Of a stretch of DNA of 64,000 bases, positions 10,015-19,716 are shown piece by piece; positions within the stretch are counted from its first letter, which is position 1, and every line of letters starts with the position of its first letter. The notes beneath the pieces are model-generated. The model searched no databases. It worked only from the letters and a program-made list of their open reading frames with translations, and was not told the origin of the DNA. The stretch lies in NCBI RefSeq assembly GCF_011316935.1, contig NZ_WLYS01000002.1, positions 124,001-188,000 on the forward strand, in the 5' to 3' direction. The translations under genes were made by a program, and so were the position numbers. The DNA is from Sphingobacterium chungjuense (GTDB lineage Bacteria; Bacteroidota; Bacteroidia; Sphingobacteriales; Sphingobacteriaceae).

Positions 10015-10758
10015 TTACAAGTTTTGTGAGGTTGGGCTAACAACGATGTCACTGACGTTCACATTCGCTGGCTGATCAAAAGCAAATAAAACTGCATTTG
10101 CAATATCATCCGATTCAATGGCTTGTTTATTCAATTCTGATGCAATCTCTGCACCCTCTTTATTTGTTACCTTATCTGCCCAACCCGTATTGATTAGTCC
10201 CGGGCTGATCAGACTGATTTTAATTCCTCTGTGAACAGACACTTCCTTTCTCAAACTTTCAGTGATTGCCCTAACAAAGAATTTAGTGCCATGGTAAACA
10301 CCAGCACCTACACCTATGTTGATCCCCGCTACAGAACCCATATTGAGAATATGACCTGATTTCTGCTCCAACAGTTTTGGAAGCACAGCTGCAATAGCAT
10401 TTAAATAGCCTTTTACATTCGTATCAATCATGGCATTCCATTCATCAATTGCAAGGTCTTTCCATTGCGAAAACAGCATCAATCCTGCATTGTTAACTAA
10501 GTTATCTAGCCTGCCGAACTTTTGAATGGTAAATTCTACCATACCTTTCATCTGTTGAATATCTGTCACGTCGGCAATATAGATTTCTGCACTACCACCC
10601 TGTTGCTCAATTTGCTGCTTTACTGTTTCTATTTTATCATCAGACCTAGACACTAAGACGATTTTACTTCCAGCTTTGGCTAATTTTAATGCCGCTGCGG
10701 CACCAATACCAGAAGATGCTCCAGTAATGATGGTTACAGATTCATTTAACTTTCTCAT
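10015..10758 (-). CDS. Short-chain dehydrogenase/reductase (classical SDR)
   Basis: The 247-residue protein has the cofactor motif TGASSGIGAA near residue 13, NNAGLML near residue 90 and the catalytic YHGTK with its preceding Ser in GSVAG. SRSDDK after the second strand favours NADP(H). This is the usual length of a single-domain SDR. It sits 4 bases after the ABM gene and 26 bases before an Old Yellow Enzyme gene in the same direction, so the three are probably one transcript. It likely interconverts a carbonyl and an alcohol; the substrate cannot be told. Confidence 0.9.
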   Translation of the reverse strand: MRKLNESVTIITGASSGIGAAAALKLAKAGSKIVLVSRSDDKIETVKQQIEQQGGSAEIYIADVTDIQQMKGMVEFTIQKFGRLDNLVNNAGLMLFSQWKDLAIDEWNAMIDTNVKGYLNAIAAVLPKLLEQKSGHILNMGSVAGINIGVGAGVYHGTKFFVRAITESLRKEVSVHRGIKISLISPGLINTGWADKVTNKEGAEIASELNKQAIESDDIANAVLFAFDQPANVNVSDIVVSPTSQNL

Positions 10759-10762
10759 ATTT

Positions 10763-11074
10763 CTAAATTCTAAACGTTTGTAGATGTTCTAGTAAATTAT
10801 TTTGATTTATAAATGATGGGGTGCTCCTGTAGTTTATCAAATGAGTCGAAAACTCTTTAGAATAAGCCTGCAGATTGTGGAACTCCAAGCCTTCTAAACT
10901 TTTCCATTGTTCATTTAGAATGAAAGTGTTTTCATCATCTATACTTTGATGAACATCATATTCGATACAAGCATCCTCTTTCTTGGATAATTCTGGAAGA
11001 CGGTATAAAAGAGTTTGAATCTCTTGTCGATGTGATGGCTTAGCCTTCACAATAACCGTTAAAAATATTGACAT
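10763..11074 (-). CDS. Antibiotic biosynthesis monooxygenase (ABM) family protein
   Basis: This 103-residue protein has the ferredoxin-like ABM fold pattern: FLTVIVKAKPSHRQEIQTLL at the start, CIEYDVHQS in the second strand and FILNEQWKSLEGLEFH in the third. Family members include cofactor-free quinol monooxygenases such as YgiN and haem-degrading enzymes. With flavin reductases and SDRs as neighbours, a role in quinone or electrophile metabolism is reasonable but inferred. It is separated by 4 bases from the SDR and about 18 from the upstream Old Yellow Enzyme. Confidence 0.8.
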   Translation of the reverse strand: MSIFLTVIVKAKPSHRQEIQTLLYRLPELSKKEDACIEYDVHQSIDDENTFILNEQWKSLEGLEFHNLQAYSKEFSTHLINYRSTPSFINQNNLLEHLQTFRI

Positions 11075-11092
11075 ATAAATGTATTTTTAGTA

Positions 11093-12163
11093 TTAAAATG
11101 CAACCTCATAAGGTTTTGGAACGGGGATTTCAGAACGTAGTTGTTTTGCGGCCTCTAACGGAAAATAAGGGTTTCGTAAAAGTTCACGACCGATAAAAAT
11201 AAGATCTGCATCTGCATTAACCAAAATAGTTTCTGCTTGATGTGCACTAGTAATCATACCAACAGTACCCACCAATAATTGATCTTTAAGCTCACGCTTA
11301 ATTGTGCTGGCAAAAGGTAATTGATATCCTGAACCGACTTTTATTTTAGCATCCGAAACCGTACCGCCAGATGAGACATCAATAATATCAATTCCTTTTT
11401 CAGACAACTTTTTGCTTAACCATAGTGTATCTTCCATGTTCCATCCTTCCTGTACCCAGTCTATAGCTGAAATACGAACGGCAATAGGAAGTGTGGAAGG
11501 CCACACTCGTTTTACTTTATCAATAATTTCGAACAGAAATCTTGCTCGGTTTTCTCTACTACCACCATAATGATCAGTTCTTTTGTTAGGAATAGGCGAT
11601 AAAAATTCGTTGATCAAATAACCATGAGCACTGTGGATCTCAATCAATTCGAAACCAGCAATTACAGCTCTTCTTGCAGCATCTACAAAAGCTTGTTGCA
11701 CATTCTCGATATCCTGTATCGTCATTTCGCGTGGCGTTTGCATGTCAGAAGAAAATGCAATAGGAGATGGCGCGATGATTTCCCATCCATTTTCATCACT
11801 AGGGAACAAGGGATGGCTCTCACCTCCAGAAACCCACATACTGCCTTTTCTACCAGCGTGGGCCAATTGAAGAGCAGGAACACTGCCAGCGAGTTTTATC
11901 GATGAGGCCAACTTAGTTAACATTTCAATGTGTTCATCTTTCCAGATTCCCAAATCTCCGACGCCAATACGTCCATCAGCACGTACTGCAGTTGCTTCCA
12001 GCATAACCATTCCAGCGCCACCCATTGCCCTAGAGCCGTAATGAATCAAGTGCCAATCACTTGCAATCCCATCTTGTGCCATATACATACACATTGGCGA
12101 TGTGATAATCCGGTTTTTCAGTGTTACAGATTTAACAGTCAACGGACTAAATAATTTTGACAT
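11093..12163 (-). CDS. NADPH dehydrogenase NamA/YqjM-like Old Yellow Enzyme
   Basis: About 356 residues starting MSKLFSPLTVKSVTLKNRI. The motif SPMCMYMAQDG early in the protein is the YqjM-type signature, in which the Cys tunes the flavin. HSAHGYLINEFLSPIPNKR and HYGGSRENRARF form the active site, and FIGRELLRNPYF lies at the end. The ATG at 12161-12163 is used; a longer frame to 12286 would overlap the preceding gene and adds 41 unrelated residues. Known relatives reduce enones, nitro compounds and quinones with NADPH. This is a different subfamily from the Old Yellow Enzyme at 8852. Confidence 0.9.
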   Translation of the reverse strand: MSKLFSPLTVKSVTLKNRIITSPMCMYMAQDGIASDWHLIHYGSRAMGGAGMVMLEATAVRADGRIGVGDLGIWKDEHIEMLTKLASSIKLAGSVPALQLAHAGRKGSMWVSGGESHPLFPSDENGWEIIAPSPIAFSSDMQTPREMTIQDIENVQQAFVDAARRAVIAGFELIEIHSAHGYLINEFLSPIPNKRTDHYGGSRENRARFLFEIIDKVKRVWPSTLPIAVRISAIDWVQEGWNMEDTLWLSKKLSEKGIDIIDVSSGGTVSDAKIKVGSGYQLPFASTIKRELKDQLLVGTVGMITSAHQAETILVNADADLIFIGRELLRNPYFPLEAAKQLRSEIPVPKPYEVAF

Positions 12164-12243
12164 TATGTGTTTTTTTAAGACGTAAAGTTCCGCTGGAAGC
12201 AAAATATGCTTCCAGAGTAAAACTTTAACGAGATGATTAATGA

Positions 12244-12630
12244 TTACTTGGTATAAAGGTGGAATAGCTTTGCAACTACTTTCCACTCGCCATTGATCTT
12301 GATTAATGAGTGGTAATCTGTGAAATCCTCATCAGCCGCATCATGCTCCATTTCTATCCGCACAATTGCTGTGGTGGGAGTCTTATGCAAAACCGTTAGG
12401 TTGGTTTTAATATTTGGAGCTGCTCCAAATTTTTCGACATAAGAATACAAATTGTCTATACTACCTTGTGATAAGTCATCACCTAAGTGACCATACATGA
12501 TAGCATCTTGATGAAAGGTTTTTTTTAAATCAGCGACATTTCCTGTTTTTAATCCATTAACGTAACCTTCCATAGCTTTCAAGACATCTTCATAATCTTG
12601 AACAGTATTAATATTTTTATTTATTGACAT
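12244..12630 (-). CDS. NTF2-fold / lumazine-binding-like protein
   Basis: The 128-residue single-domain protein has QDYEDVLKAMEGYVNGLKTGN at the N-terminus and GEWKVVAKLFHLYTK at the C-terminus, a cone-shaped NTF2-like fold of the SnoaL / putative lumazine-binding type. No signal peptide is present. Members of this fold act as small-molecule isomerases, hydrolases or binding proteins. It lies 7 bases after a frameshifted relative and 80 bases before the NamA-like gene, within the same directional block. Function is not known. Confidence 0.75.
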   Translation of the reverse strand: MSINKNINTVQDYEDVLKAMEGYVNGLKTGNVADLKKTFHQDAIMYGHLGDDLSQGSIDNLYSYVEKFGAAPNIKTNLTVLHKTPTTAIVRIEMEHDAADEDFTDYHSLIKINGEWKVVAKLFHLYTK

Positions 12631-12637
12631 TGCTGTA

Positions 12638-13233
12638 TTATTTAATTTGATAAATTTTGCTCACTATTTTCCAGTCCTTACCATCTTTTAACAGAGTAAA
12701 CATATCTGCAAACTTGTCTGGTCCAAACTGAGATTCGATCCTCACTATAGCAGCATTACCTTCAACATCTATTTGAGTAAGTTCGTAATTATCTTCCATC
12801 GGTTCGCTTGCTGAAAACCCATCAAATAATACTTGAATGGGGACACTTTTTAACACTTCATCTTCAGACAAGACATTGTTGCAGTTGAGGCGAATGCCGG
12901 CTTAGCAATATTTCCATCTCCTTTTCTTCCTGCTTCAACATACAAATCTATTGCCTTCAGGATTTCTTGTTTTTGTTCTTGATTATTTTGCATAACTTCT
13001 ATTTTATTATTTTTTCCACTTTTATTTTCACAAGAAACGAGCATTCCGCCAACTGTAAACACAGAAAATATGATTACCACTGGCAGTGAAGCAAATGTCT
13101 TGTTTGAAATTCTACCGATACCTCTAATAGCTGAATATCCCAGACGGGGATAATTGTTTTCGATTCTATAATCCTTTAGCATGACTGTACCTCGTATTTG
13201 ATTAAATATTTGAAATATTAAATTGCTAATCAT
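12638..13233 (-). pseudogene. Frameshifted NTF2-fold exported protein
   Basis: Two overlapping frames make one protein. The upstream frame (from ATG 13231-13233, or ATG 13180-13182) has a hydrophobic stretch ending in MLVSC, like a lipoprotein signal, and then KAIDLYVEAGRKGD and FASTATMS before running to a stop at 12850. The downstream frame continues LKSVPIQVLFDGF and ends DGKDWKIVSKIYQIK, the C-terminal half of the same NTF2/lumazine-binding family. Adding one base near 12868-12871 would restore TMS-W/C-SEDEVLKS. The break is either a real single-base deletion or a sequencing error. The second half has only a TTG as possible start, so independent translation is unlikely. Confidence 0.75.
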
Positions 13234-13262
13234 CAACTTGATAACTAAGCTAATTTATACTA

Positions 13263-13270
13263 CAAAGATA
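13263..13270 (-). promoter_or_regulatory. Candidate -7 element TATCTTTG for the redox block
   Basis: On the minus strand this reads TATCTTTG, matching the Bacteroidetes TAnnTTTG element, about 30 bases before the first start codon of the block at 8852-13233. No good TTTG element is seen 19-21 bases upstream, so support is partial. Confidence 0.35.
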
Positions 13271-13456
13271 CAGCAACAGGAAAGTTTATATTTTTCTAAA
13301 TAGACCAAATAATTTGACTATTTAGTTCTTTTTATTCTAGCCGGGGAGGCAATTATTTGATAAGCGAATGCTCACAATAAGTATTCGCTATCTACTCATT
13401 AGCATTAATTGAAAGATTTAACAGCATGCGTAGCATATAAATCCAAAGACGAAATA

Positions 13457-14092
13457 TTATCCGATTTGAAGAATCGCTTGCTCGATTAAAGTGTCGCCAT
13501 CATGCATTAAAATCACCTTACCAATGGTAGAATCATGCGCTAATATGGCTACTAACATATCTACCACATTTGCAATCGAATTAGACCCAGCATGGGTAAC
13601 GTTTGTCTCTACTTTACCGCTTCCAGACTCATCTTTAAGAGCGCCTGGTTGCAGGATTGTATATGCCAAATCAGACTGCGTAGTAAGATACAGATCTGCA
13701 TAGTGTTTGGCGATATTATAATTGGTTATCTCGCCAAGGAAAGACTCATTCCAGCGCTCTGGCTGCAAGGCAAACACCGAACTTAGCATAATATACCGTT
13801 TAACACCAGCTTTTTCTGCAGCTTGCATGGATTTTATAGCTCCATGCAATTCTATTTCTAAAAGATTTTTCCCCCGCGAACCTGAAACAAAATAAACGGC
13901 ATCAATGCCATGCATAGTTTCTGTCAAGGTATTAACGTCACTAAGTAAATCCAAGTAGACATGTTCTACATTGTCTAAACTATTTGCTAAGTCTGGATTT
14001 CTTGACCCTGCTACAACCTGATATTGGGATACTAATTTTTTAACTAACAATGAGCCAACTCGACCGTTCGCTCCGATCACTAATACTTTCAT
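13457..14092 (-). CDS. NAD(P)-binding atypical SDR (NmrA-like)
   Basis: The 211-residue Rossmann protein starts with VLVIGANGRVGSLLVKKL (GxxGxxG type, atypical SDR). VYFVSGSRGKNLLEIE and YIMLSSVFALQPERWN correspond to the NAD(P)H-binding family PF13460. The protein has no C-terminal substrate domain, so it is close to YwnB-like flavin-reductase-type or NmrA-like redox sensors. It lies 18 bases after the AraC gene at 14111-14974 in the same direction, so the two are probably co-transcribed. Confidence 0.82.
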   Translation of the reverse strand: MKVLVIGANGRVGSLLVKKLVSQYQVVAGSRNPDLANSLDNVEHVYLDLLSDVNTLTETMHGIDAVYFVSGSRGKNLLEIELHGAIKSMQAAEKAGVKRYIMLSSVFALQPERWNESFLGEITNYNIAKHYADLYLTTQSDLAYTILQPGALKDESGSGKVETNVTHAGSNSIANVVDMLVAILAHDSTIGKVILMHDGDTLIEQAILQIG

Positions 14093-14110
14093 AATGTTAT
14101 ATTTATTTGT

Positions 14111-14974
14111 TTAAGTACGAAACACTGTTGGTGCCTGACCATGAAACACTTTAAAAATTCTTGAAAAATGTGAGACATTCTCAAAGCCTAATGAGTAACA
14201 AATCTCGGCAACAGAAAGCGATGTCGTTTGCAACATGTCCTTTGCTTTTTCTAGCCTCTTTTCTCTAATCCACGTAGCTGGCGAGACGTTGTAAATATTT
14301 TGAAAGTCACGTTTAAAACTTGATAAACTTCTGCCAGAAAGATAAGCGAGTTCAGCAAGAGAAACCGGTGAAGCGTAGTGTTTTTCTACTACATTACGAA
14401 CATCACTTTTAACAGGCTCGTGCAACTGGAGAATTTGTAAAAACATATTTCGATTACATTCGGCGACATCATAGAGCAATTCCATAATCTTAAGACGAAG
14501 CTGCCCTGGATGTACTACAGAATGATCAAAGAAATACGGTTTCATAGAATGAGCAAATGCTACCAAGCACTCATTCATAGGATAAACACCTGCTTTTATT
14601 TCTCCCTCAGGTCTTGAAATCTTGATTTCAGATGTAGATAAAAATGACTTAAGAAGATCATCTTTAATACTAAACATTAAACTATCGTAGATATTGTCAT
14701 TATCAGTATTTCCGAATTTATGATACTTTACTGCGGTAGCCTTTTTCAGCAAGATGATCTCGTTCTTTCTAACCGTATAATGCTGTTTTCCATAAGTCAA
14801 TATTACCCAACCTTCTAATACGATCAACAGTAAATGTTGTTCAAGAAACATTGTCCCTTTTACCTCCGTGCTGTGTATACACTGCTCTATTACTGAACAA
14901 CCATCTAATACCAATGAGTTTTGTGGAGCATCTCCGCCAATCAAAGATGTCGGAACCTTAATCATTTTTTTCAT
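14111..14974 (-). CDS. AraC-family transcriptional regulator
   Basis: This 287-residue regulator has an N-terminal cupin-like domain (LEGWVILTYGKQHYTVRKNE near residue 55, typical of the ExsA/AraC_6 group). The C-terminal double helix-turn-helix contains SLAELAYLSGRSLSSFKRDF and SVAEICYSLGFENVSHFSRIF. It precedes the small NAD(P)-binding protein gene and faces away from the HTCS gene at 15505. It is the only regulator in this redox block and probably controls the adjacent gene or genes; a redox or xenobiotic signal is a guess from the neighbours. Confidence 0.88.
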   Translation of the reverse strand: MKKMIKVPTSLIGGDAPQNSLVLDGCSVIEQCIHSTEVKGTMFLEQHLLLIVLEGWVILTYGKQHYTVRKNEIILLKKATAVKYHKFGNTDNDNIYDSLMFSIKDDLLKSFLSTSEIKISRPEGEIKAGVYPMNECLVAFAHSMKPYFFDHSVVHPGQLRLKIMELLYDVAECNRNMFLQILQLHEPVKSDVRNVVEKHYASPVSLAELAYLSGRSLSSFKRDFQNIYNVSPATWIREKRLEKAKDMLQTTSLSVAEICYSLGFENVSHFSRIFKVFHGQAPTVFRT

Positions 14975-15504
14975 CGCCCGTCTACAATTTTTATCAAATC
15001 CCTATACTGATCAACAAAACATCTTACTTGCCACTATTTTACAGTATATAAACACTCCATGACAACTATGCTTCCATATTAAAAAGTAAATGAATGTTAA
15101 TGCAAATATAGAACGCTTTACACCATTTCATTGTTCTTATTAGTTCAATTAATTTTTCTAATCAGCTCAAGATGTTGTCATTCTCTCAAACCCAAATGTC
15201 ATTTGACCAATTCTACACTTACACTTTGGCAGATCTTAGTAGCTGTCAATTCAAAAAAATCAAATCAATAGCTACTAGAGCTCCAGATTTTTGGAAACGC
15301 AGAGCCCTTAAAATCCAACATAAAGTACTATGTCCAAAAAATGTAAGTAGATATATATTGAGAAGAAATATTGGTTTGTTAGGACATCTTTTTATATTTA
15401 ACCTTGTTTGAAAATTAGTTAGCTACTAGGAGTTGAACTCTCTAGGGCCAAAGCTAATCAATAAGCAATCACTACCATAATCTCTAAATTGAACACCCAA
15501 CCCT
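14975..15504. other. Divergent intergenic region between AraC and HTCS genes
   Basis: These 530 bases hold the promoters of two divergent genes. A 79-codon frame at 15172-15411 on the plus strand has no recognisable domain and biased AT composition; it is not supported as a gene. No hairpin terminator, RNA gene or clear operator stands out. Confidence 0.45.
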
Positions 15505-18500
15505 ATGCAGGCCAGTACTTACATAAAGTTTATTATACTACTGTGTTTTTGGCTGCCGCCATCGGGAGGCTATGCTCAATCAACTCAAATAAGTCAGGTG
15601 CAATTTACTCGGATCTCTACACAGAATGGTCTTTCTCAGAGTACGGTTAATAGCATTGTAAAGGACAAAACTGGATATATGTGGTTCGGCACAAATGATG
15701 GACTAAATAGGTACGATGGTTATAAATTTAAAATTTACAGAAATTCTTCTAGCGATTCCTCTTCTCTATCCTACAATCATGTCAAAACTTTATTTGTAGA
15801 TAGCAAGGGATCATTATGGGCAGGCACCCTAGGTGGTGGACTAGTGCGATACGATGATCAAAAGGATGCTTTTGATCGGTATGACATTGGTTTGATCCAG
15901 CGAATCTTTGAAGACAGTCAACATAGAATATGGGTTGGTACATTCGATGGCTTATTCATCATTGACCAAAGCACATATCAAGCAAAAAGAGCGGAAAAAT
16001 ATGATCGCAAATACAAAATTCTAGAAGGTAAAAATATAACGGCTATTGCGGAAGATAGTAGCAATGGTTTATGGGTCGGCACCATGAATGGACTATTTTA
16101 TTTCCATGGTGATCGGAGCAACGTAAATCAATTTTTCATAGGCCGAAAAGATGCAGTAACTTCTAGTTCCGAAATTGCAGATATCGCAATTGATCAGAAT
16201 GGAATACTTTGGGCTGGTTCAAAAGAAGGACTATACAAGTATGAAGATTCACGCGGAGAGTTCTCTGCTGCTTCATTTTATAAGAATGGACGAGCTAAAC
16301 CTTTAAAATCGGTCATAAATTCTTTAACATGTGACTCACAGCATACGATATGGATAGGAACGGATGATGGATTAGGTCGCTACGACTCAAAGCAAAAGCA
16401 CTATGATGTCTGGAAAAGTGATGTACACAATAATCAATCTTTGAGCAGAAACTCTGTAAATACGGTATATGCAGATAGCAACATGGTTTGGGTAGGCACC
16501 GCGCTAGGTGGGATAAGTAAATACAATAAAAACGCCCCATTTTATAGTCACTACGGGATAATTCATCCAAATAACCAACAAGCAAACACCAACGTTGTCA
16601 CCTCATTTTCAGAATATAGTCATCAAGAAGTATACGTCGGAACGGACGGAGGAGGGCTGTTTGGTTGGAACTCCCAGACAAACACCTTTAAGCCAATTCT
16701 GCCGCGATCTATGGAAGAGAATGGTTTAGGAAAATCTGTTTTATGTTTACTTAAAAGTAGAGATGCAGAAAAGTTATGGATTGGCACTTATGCAGATGGA
16801 CTTTTTGAGTTTAACTTAAAAAACAACACGCTTAAAAGATTGTACTTCAATAGTGAGCTTGCTCTGAGCAATACTATTTATGCCATCGTAGAAGACCAAA
16901 ATTCAAATATCTGGATTGGCACGAATGGTAGTGGCGTGCATGTACTTCAGGCAAATGGACGAGCAGTTTTACACTTAAATCGAGAAAGTCCAAACACCCT
17001 ATCCAACAACTACATCCGAGCTTTGACAGAGGACAAGAGTGGAAACATTTGGATAGGTAGCTACGGTGGAATTGACATCTATAATCCCTCGAAGAATCAA
17101 TTTGTGGCACTTCCACCCAAAGCATCGCAGCTTAAAAAGCATCTTGCCAGCTCGATTTTTGAAGATTCGGCAAATAGGATTTGGATTGGTACGCACGGAG
17201 CCGGATTATTTATTTATGAGGCTACTGGCAAAGATATGCTGCACGTAGATGAAAAGCATGGCCTAAGCAATAATAATGTAAACCACATTGTCGCAGACAA
17301 ATTGGGTTTCGTATGGGTGAGCACATCAAGCGGATTAAACAAGTTCTCCGCAAACCAATCTTCTTTGAAGGCGCTGATTAAAAACGATATACTGTCAAGC
17401 AGTGAATTCACTTTAGGAGCAGGTTTGATGCGAGAAAATGGTGATATGTTATTCGGCAGCACGAATGGTTTCAACGTCTTTAACCCAGCAACCTTCACAA
17501 ACACTCGTAGCGTTACGCCGATAGTAATTACCGATTTTAGTGTGCCGACAAGATCAGCTAAGACGGAGCTCATGAGTTCCTTCCATACTGCCTTGAAGAA
17601 GGGAAAGATAAATTTGGACTATACACAGTCTGTTTTCACTATCGAGTTTGCCGCTCTCAACTATACATCTAATGACAAAAACAACTATGCTTATATGCTT
17701 TCGGGTGTGGATAGAGACTGGCAATACACCACAGATGAACGAAGAGTAACCTACAACAATCTGAGACCTGGCGAATATGTATTTAAAGTGAAGGCTGCAA
17801 ATCATGATAATACATGGAACAATGAAAGCGCTACTCTGCAAATCATCATTCGTCCTCCTTTTTGGAAAACATATTGGGCTTATCTATTTTATCTTATACT
17901 AATTTCCACCGTAGTCTACTGGATAATTGGAGAGTTGAAAAAACGAGCAAATCTTAAAAAGGAATTATTACTCCAAAAGGTACACGCTGAAAAAACGGAA
18001 GAAATGAACCAGTTAAAAATGGCCTTTTTTACCAATGTATCTCATGAGTTAAGAACGCCACTCACGCTAATTATTGATCCTGTACGCAGAATTTCTGATA
18101 GAGATCTTAGTGGCAGTCAAATTAAATCTCTAGCTGCCATAGCATATAAGAATGCTTCACAGATGATTACTTTGGTTAACCAACTCTTGGATTTCAGAAA
18201 ATTTCAAGGAAAGAGCAACCTAGAGATCACTTCAGTTGCTATAGAACACTTTGTACGAGAAATAATCTTGGTATTCAGCGAGCAAGTCGCGCAAAGGAAA
18301 CTTGTTGTTGAGCTCCTTTTTGATCTAGAATTTACAGAAGTGGATATCGATCGTGATAAGTTTCAAAAAATACTGACCAATCTAATAGCTAATGCTGTTA
18401 AATTCACTCCCGATGCTGGCATAATCACCCTCAGCACTTCTACTTTTACTAGTGATGATAACGAAAGGCTACTAGAAATTCGCATAGCAGATAGTGGTCC

Positions 18501-19581
18501 TGGTATCCCTATCAATTATAAAAACAGCATATTCCAGATGTTCTTTCAAATTAAGGGTATCCCGCGATTTGATATGCATTCCAGCGGTATTGGCCTTGCC
18601 ATAGTCAGGGAATTAGTGGAGATTCATGGTGGCATTATATCAGAAGAAGGTGAAGCAGGAAAAGGAGCACTATTTGTTGTAAAGATTCCGGTAACAAAAC
18701 CATCTTTATCGGTCACCAGCGACAATGCTTTGACAAACCAGACCTCCACTGCGGCATTCACGCCAGCAGAAACTAAAATTGCACTGGACCCCACCGTATT
18801 CGATGATGACATAACCATACTAGTGGTCGAGGACAATGCTGAATTAAGAGCATATATTTCGGAACAACTCAAAGACTATTATCATGTGGAACAAGCAGAA
18901 AATGGACAGCAGGGGTATGAAAAGGCAACTTTGTCCATCCCGAACGTCATAGTTAGCGATGTGATGATGAACGGAGGAGATGGATTGGCCTTGTGTAGTA
19001 AAATAAAAAGTAATGAGAAAACATCCCATATCCCCGTAATTCTTCTAACGGCAAAAGATGCCGACGAGGGCAAAATATTGGGATATAAAAGTGGTGCAGA
19101 TGCCTACATTCCAAAACCGTTTAACTCTGATTTACTCATAACGCGCATCAAGAACCTTCTTCAGTCAAGACGAATGCTCAGTGAGCTGTACAGGGAACGC
19201 GGAGCCAACGACACATCGCAGCAAGAGCAAATATCTAAAATTGACGAAGAATTTCTTCAAAAAGCAACCGCTATTATTCGTGAAAACCTTTTAGAATCTA
19301 GCTTTGATGTAGCAACATTTTCGGATCTACTAGATATGAACAGGCGACAGTTGACCAGGAAACTAAAGGCTTTGATCGAACAAACTCCACAGGAGTTTAT
19401 CATACACATCCGTTTAAAAACAGCCATCAAATTGATGCTCGAACACGATATGAATATTTCACAGGCTGCATTTCATGTGGGGTTCGCTGAACCCGCTAAT
19501 TTCAGTAGATCATTCAGCAAGGTGTATGGAAAAAGTCCGAAGAATTATATAAAGGATCAATACGGCAAATCTACGTTATAA
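15505..19581 (+). CDS. Hybrid two-component system (HTCS) sensor-regulator
   Basis: The 1358-residue single-chain sensor is typical of polysaccharide loci. A signal peptide (WLPPSGGYAQ) leads into a periplasmic double propeller of repeats such as GYMWFGTNDGLNRYDG, NIWIGTNGSGV and RIWIGTHGAGL (about 30-670). A Y_Y_Y domain (about 690-770) and one transmembrane helix (about 790-810) follow. Then come HisKA with phospho-acceptor His847 (NVSHELRTPL), HATPase with DSGPGIP and GIGLAIV, a receiver with Asp1152 (VIVSDVMM), and an AraC-type HTH at the C-terminus. It senses a glycan fragment in the periplasm and probably activates the GH2 gene that follows and other mannan genes. Confidence 0.95.
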   Translation: MQASTYIKFIILLCFWLPPSGGYAQSTQISQVQFTRISTQNGLSQSTVNSIVKDKTGYMWFGTNDGLNRYDGYKFKIYRNSSSDSSSLSYNHVKTLFVDSKGSLWAGTLGGGLVRYDDQKDAFDRYDIGLIQRIFEDSQHRIWVGTFDGLFIIDQSTYQAKRAEKYDRKYKILEGKNITAIAEDSSNGLWVGTMNGLFYFHGDRSNVNQFFIGRKDAVTSSSEIADIAIDQNGILWAGSKEGLYKYEDSRGEFSAASFYKNGRAKPLKSVINSLTCDSQHTIWIGTDDGLGRYDSKQKHYDVWKSDVHNNQSLSRNSVNTVYADSNMVWVGTALGGISKYNKNAPFYSHYGIIHPNNQQANTNVVTSFSEYSHQEVYVGTDGGGLFGWNSQTNTFKPILPRSMEENGLGKSVLCLLKSRDAEKLWIGTYADGLFEFNLKNNTLKRLYFNSELALSNTIYAIVEDQNSNIWIGTNGSGVHVLQANGRAVLHLNRESPNTLSNNYIRALTEDKSGNIWIGSYGGIDIYNPSKNQFVALPPKASQLKKHLASSIFEDSANRIWIGTHGAGLFIYEATGKDMLHVDEKHGLSNNNVNHIVADKLGFVWVSTSSGLNKFSANQSSLKALIKNDILSSSEFTLGAGLMRENGDMLFGSTNGFNVFNPATFTNTRSVTPIVITDFSVPTRSAKTELMSSFHTALKKGKINLDYTQSVFTIEFAALNYTSNDKNNYAYMLSGVDRDWQYTTDERRVTYNNLRPGEYVFKVKAANHDNTWNNESATLQIIIRPPFWKTYWAYLFYLILISTVVYWIIGELKKRANLKKELLLQKVHAEKTEEMNQLKMAFFTNVSHELRTPLTLIIDPVRRISDRDLSGSQIKSLAAIAYKNASQMITLVNQLLDFRKFQGKSNLEITSVAIEHFVREIILVFSEQVAQRKLVVELLFDLEFTEVDIDRDKFQKILTNLIANAVKFTPDAGIITLSTSTFTSDDNERLLEIRIADSGPGIPINYKNSIFQMFFQIKGIPRFDMHSSGIGLAIVRELVEIHGGIISEEGEAGKGALFVVKIPVTKPSLSVTSDNALTNQTSTAAFTPAETKIALDPTVFDDDITILVVEDNAELRAYISEQLKDYYHVEQAENGQQGYEKATLSIPNVIVSDVMMNGGDGLALCSKIKSNEKTSHIPVILLTAKDADEGKILGYKSGADAYIPKPFNSDLLITRIKNLLQSRRMLSELYRERGANDTSQQEQISKIDEEFLQKATAIIRENLLESSFDVATFSDLLDMNRRQLTRKLKALIEQTPQEFIIHIRLKTAIKLMLEHDMNISQAAFHVGFAEPANFSRSFSKVYGKSPKNYIKDQYGKSTL

Positions 19582-19716
19582 GCAAATTACAATTTTGCGA
19601 TATTGCCGTGCAGAATAAAAAATGGGAATAATGATAAGTGTTTGAACAAAAATGATAAGTCGAAAAAGGGATTGATAAGTAATATTGCGATCTACCCAAT
19701 CACTAAATTTTTTAAT

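Noticed and set aside
15172..15411. 79-codon plus-strand frame in the AraC/HTCS gap
   Set aside because: No domain, no signal sequence, composition like the surrounding AT-rich DNA, and no operon context.
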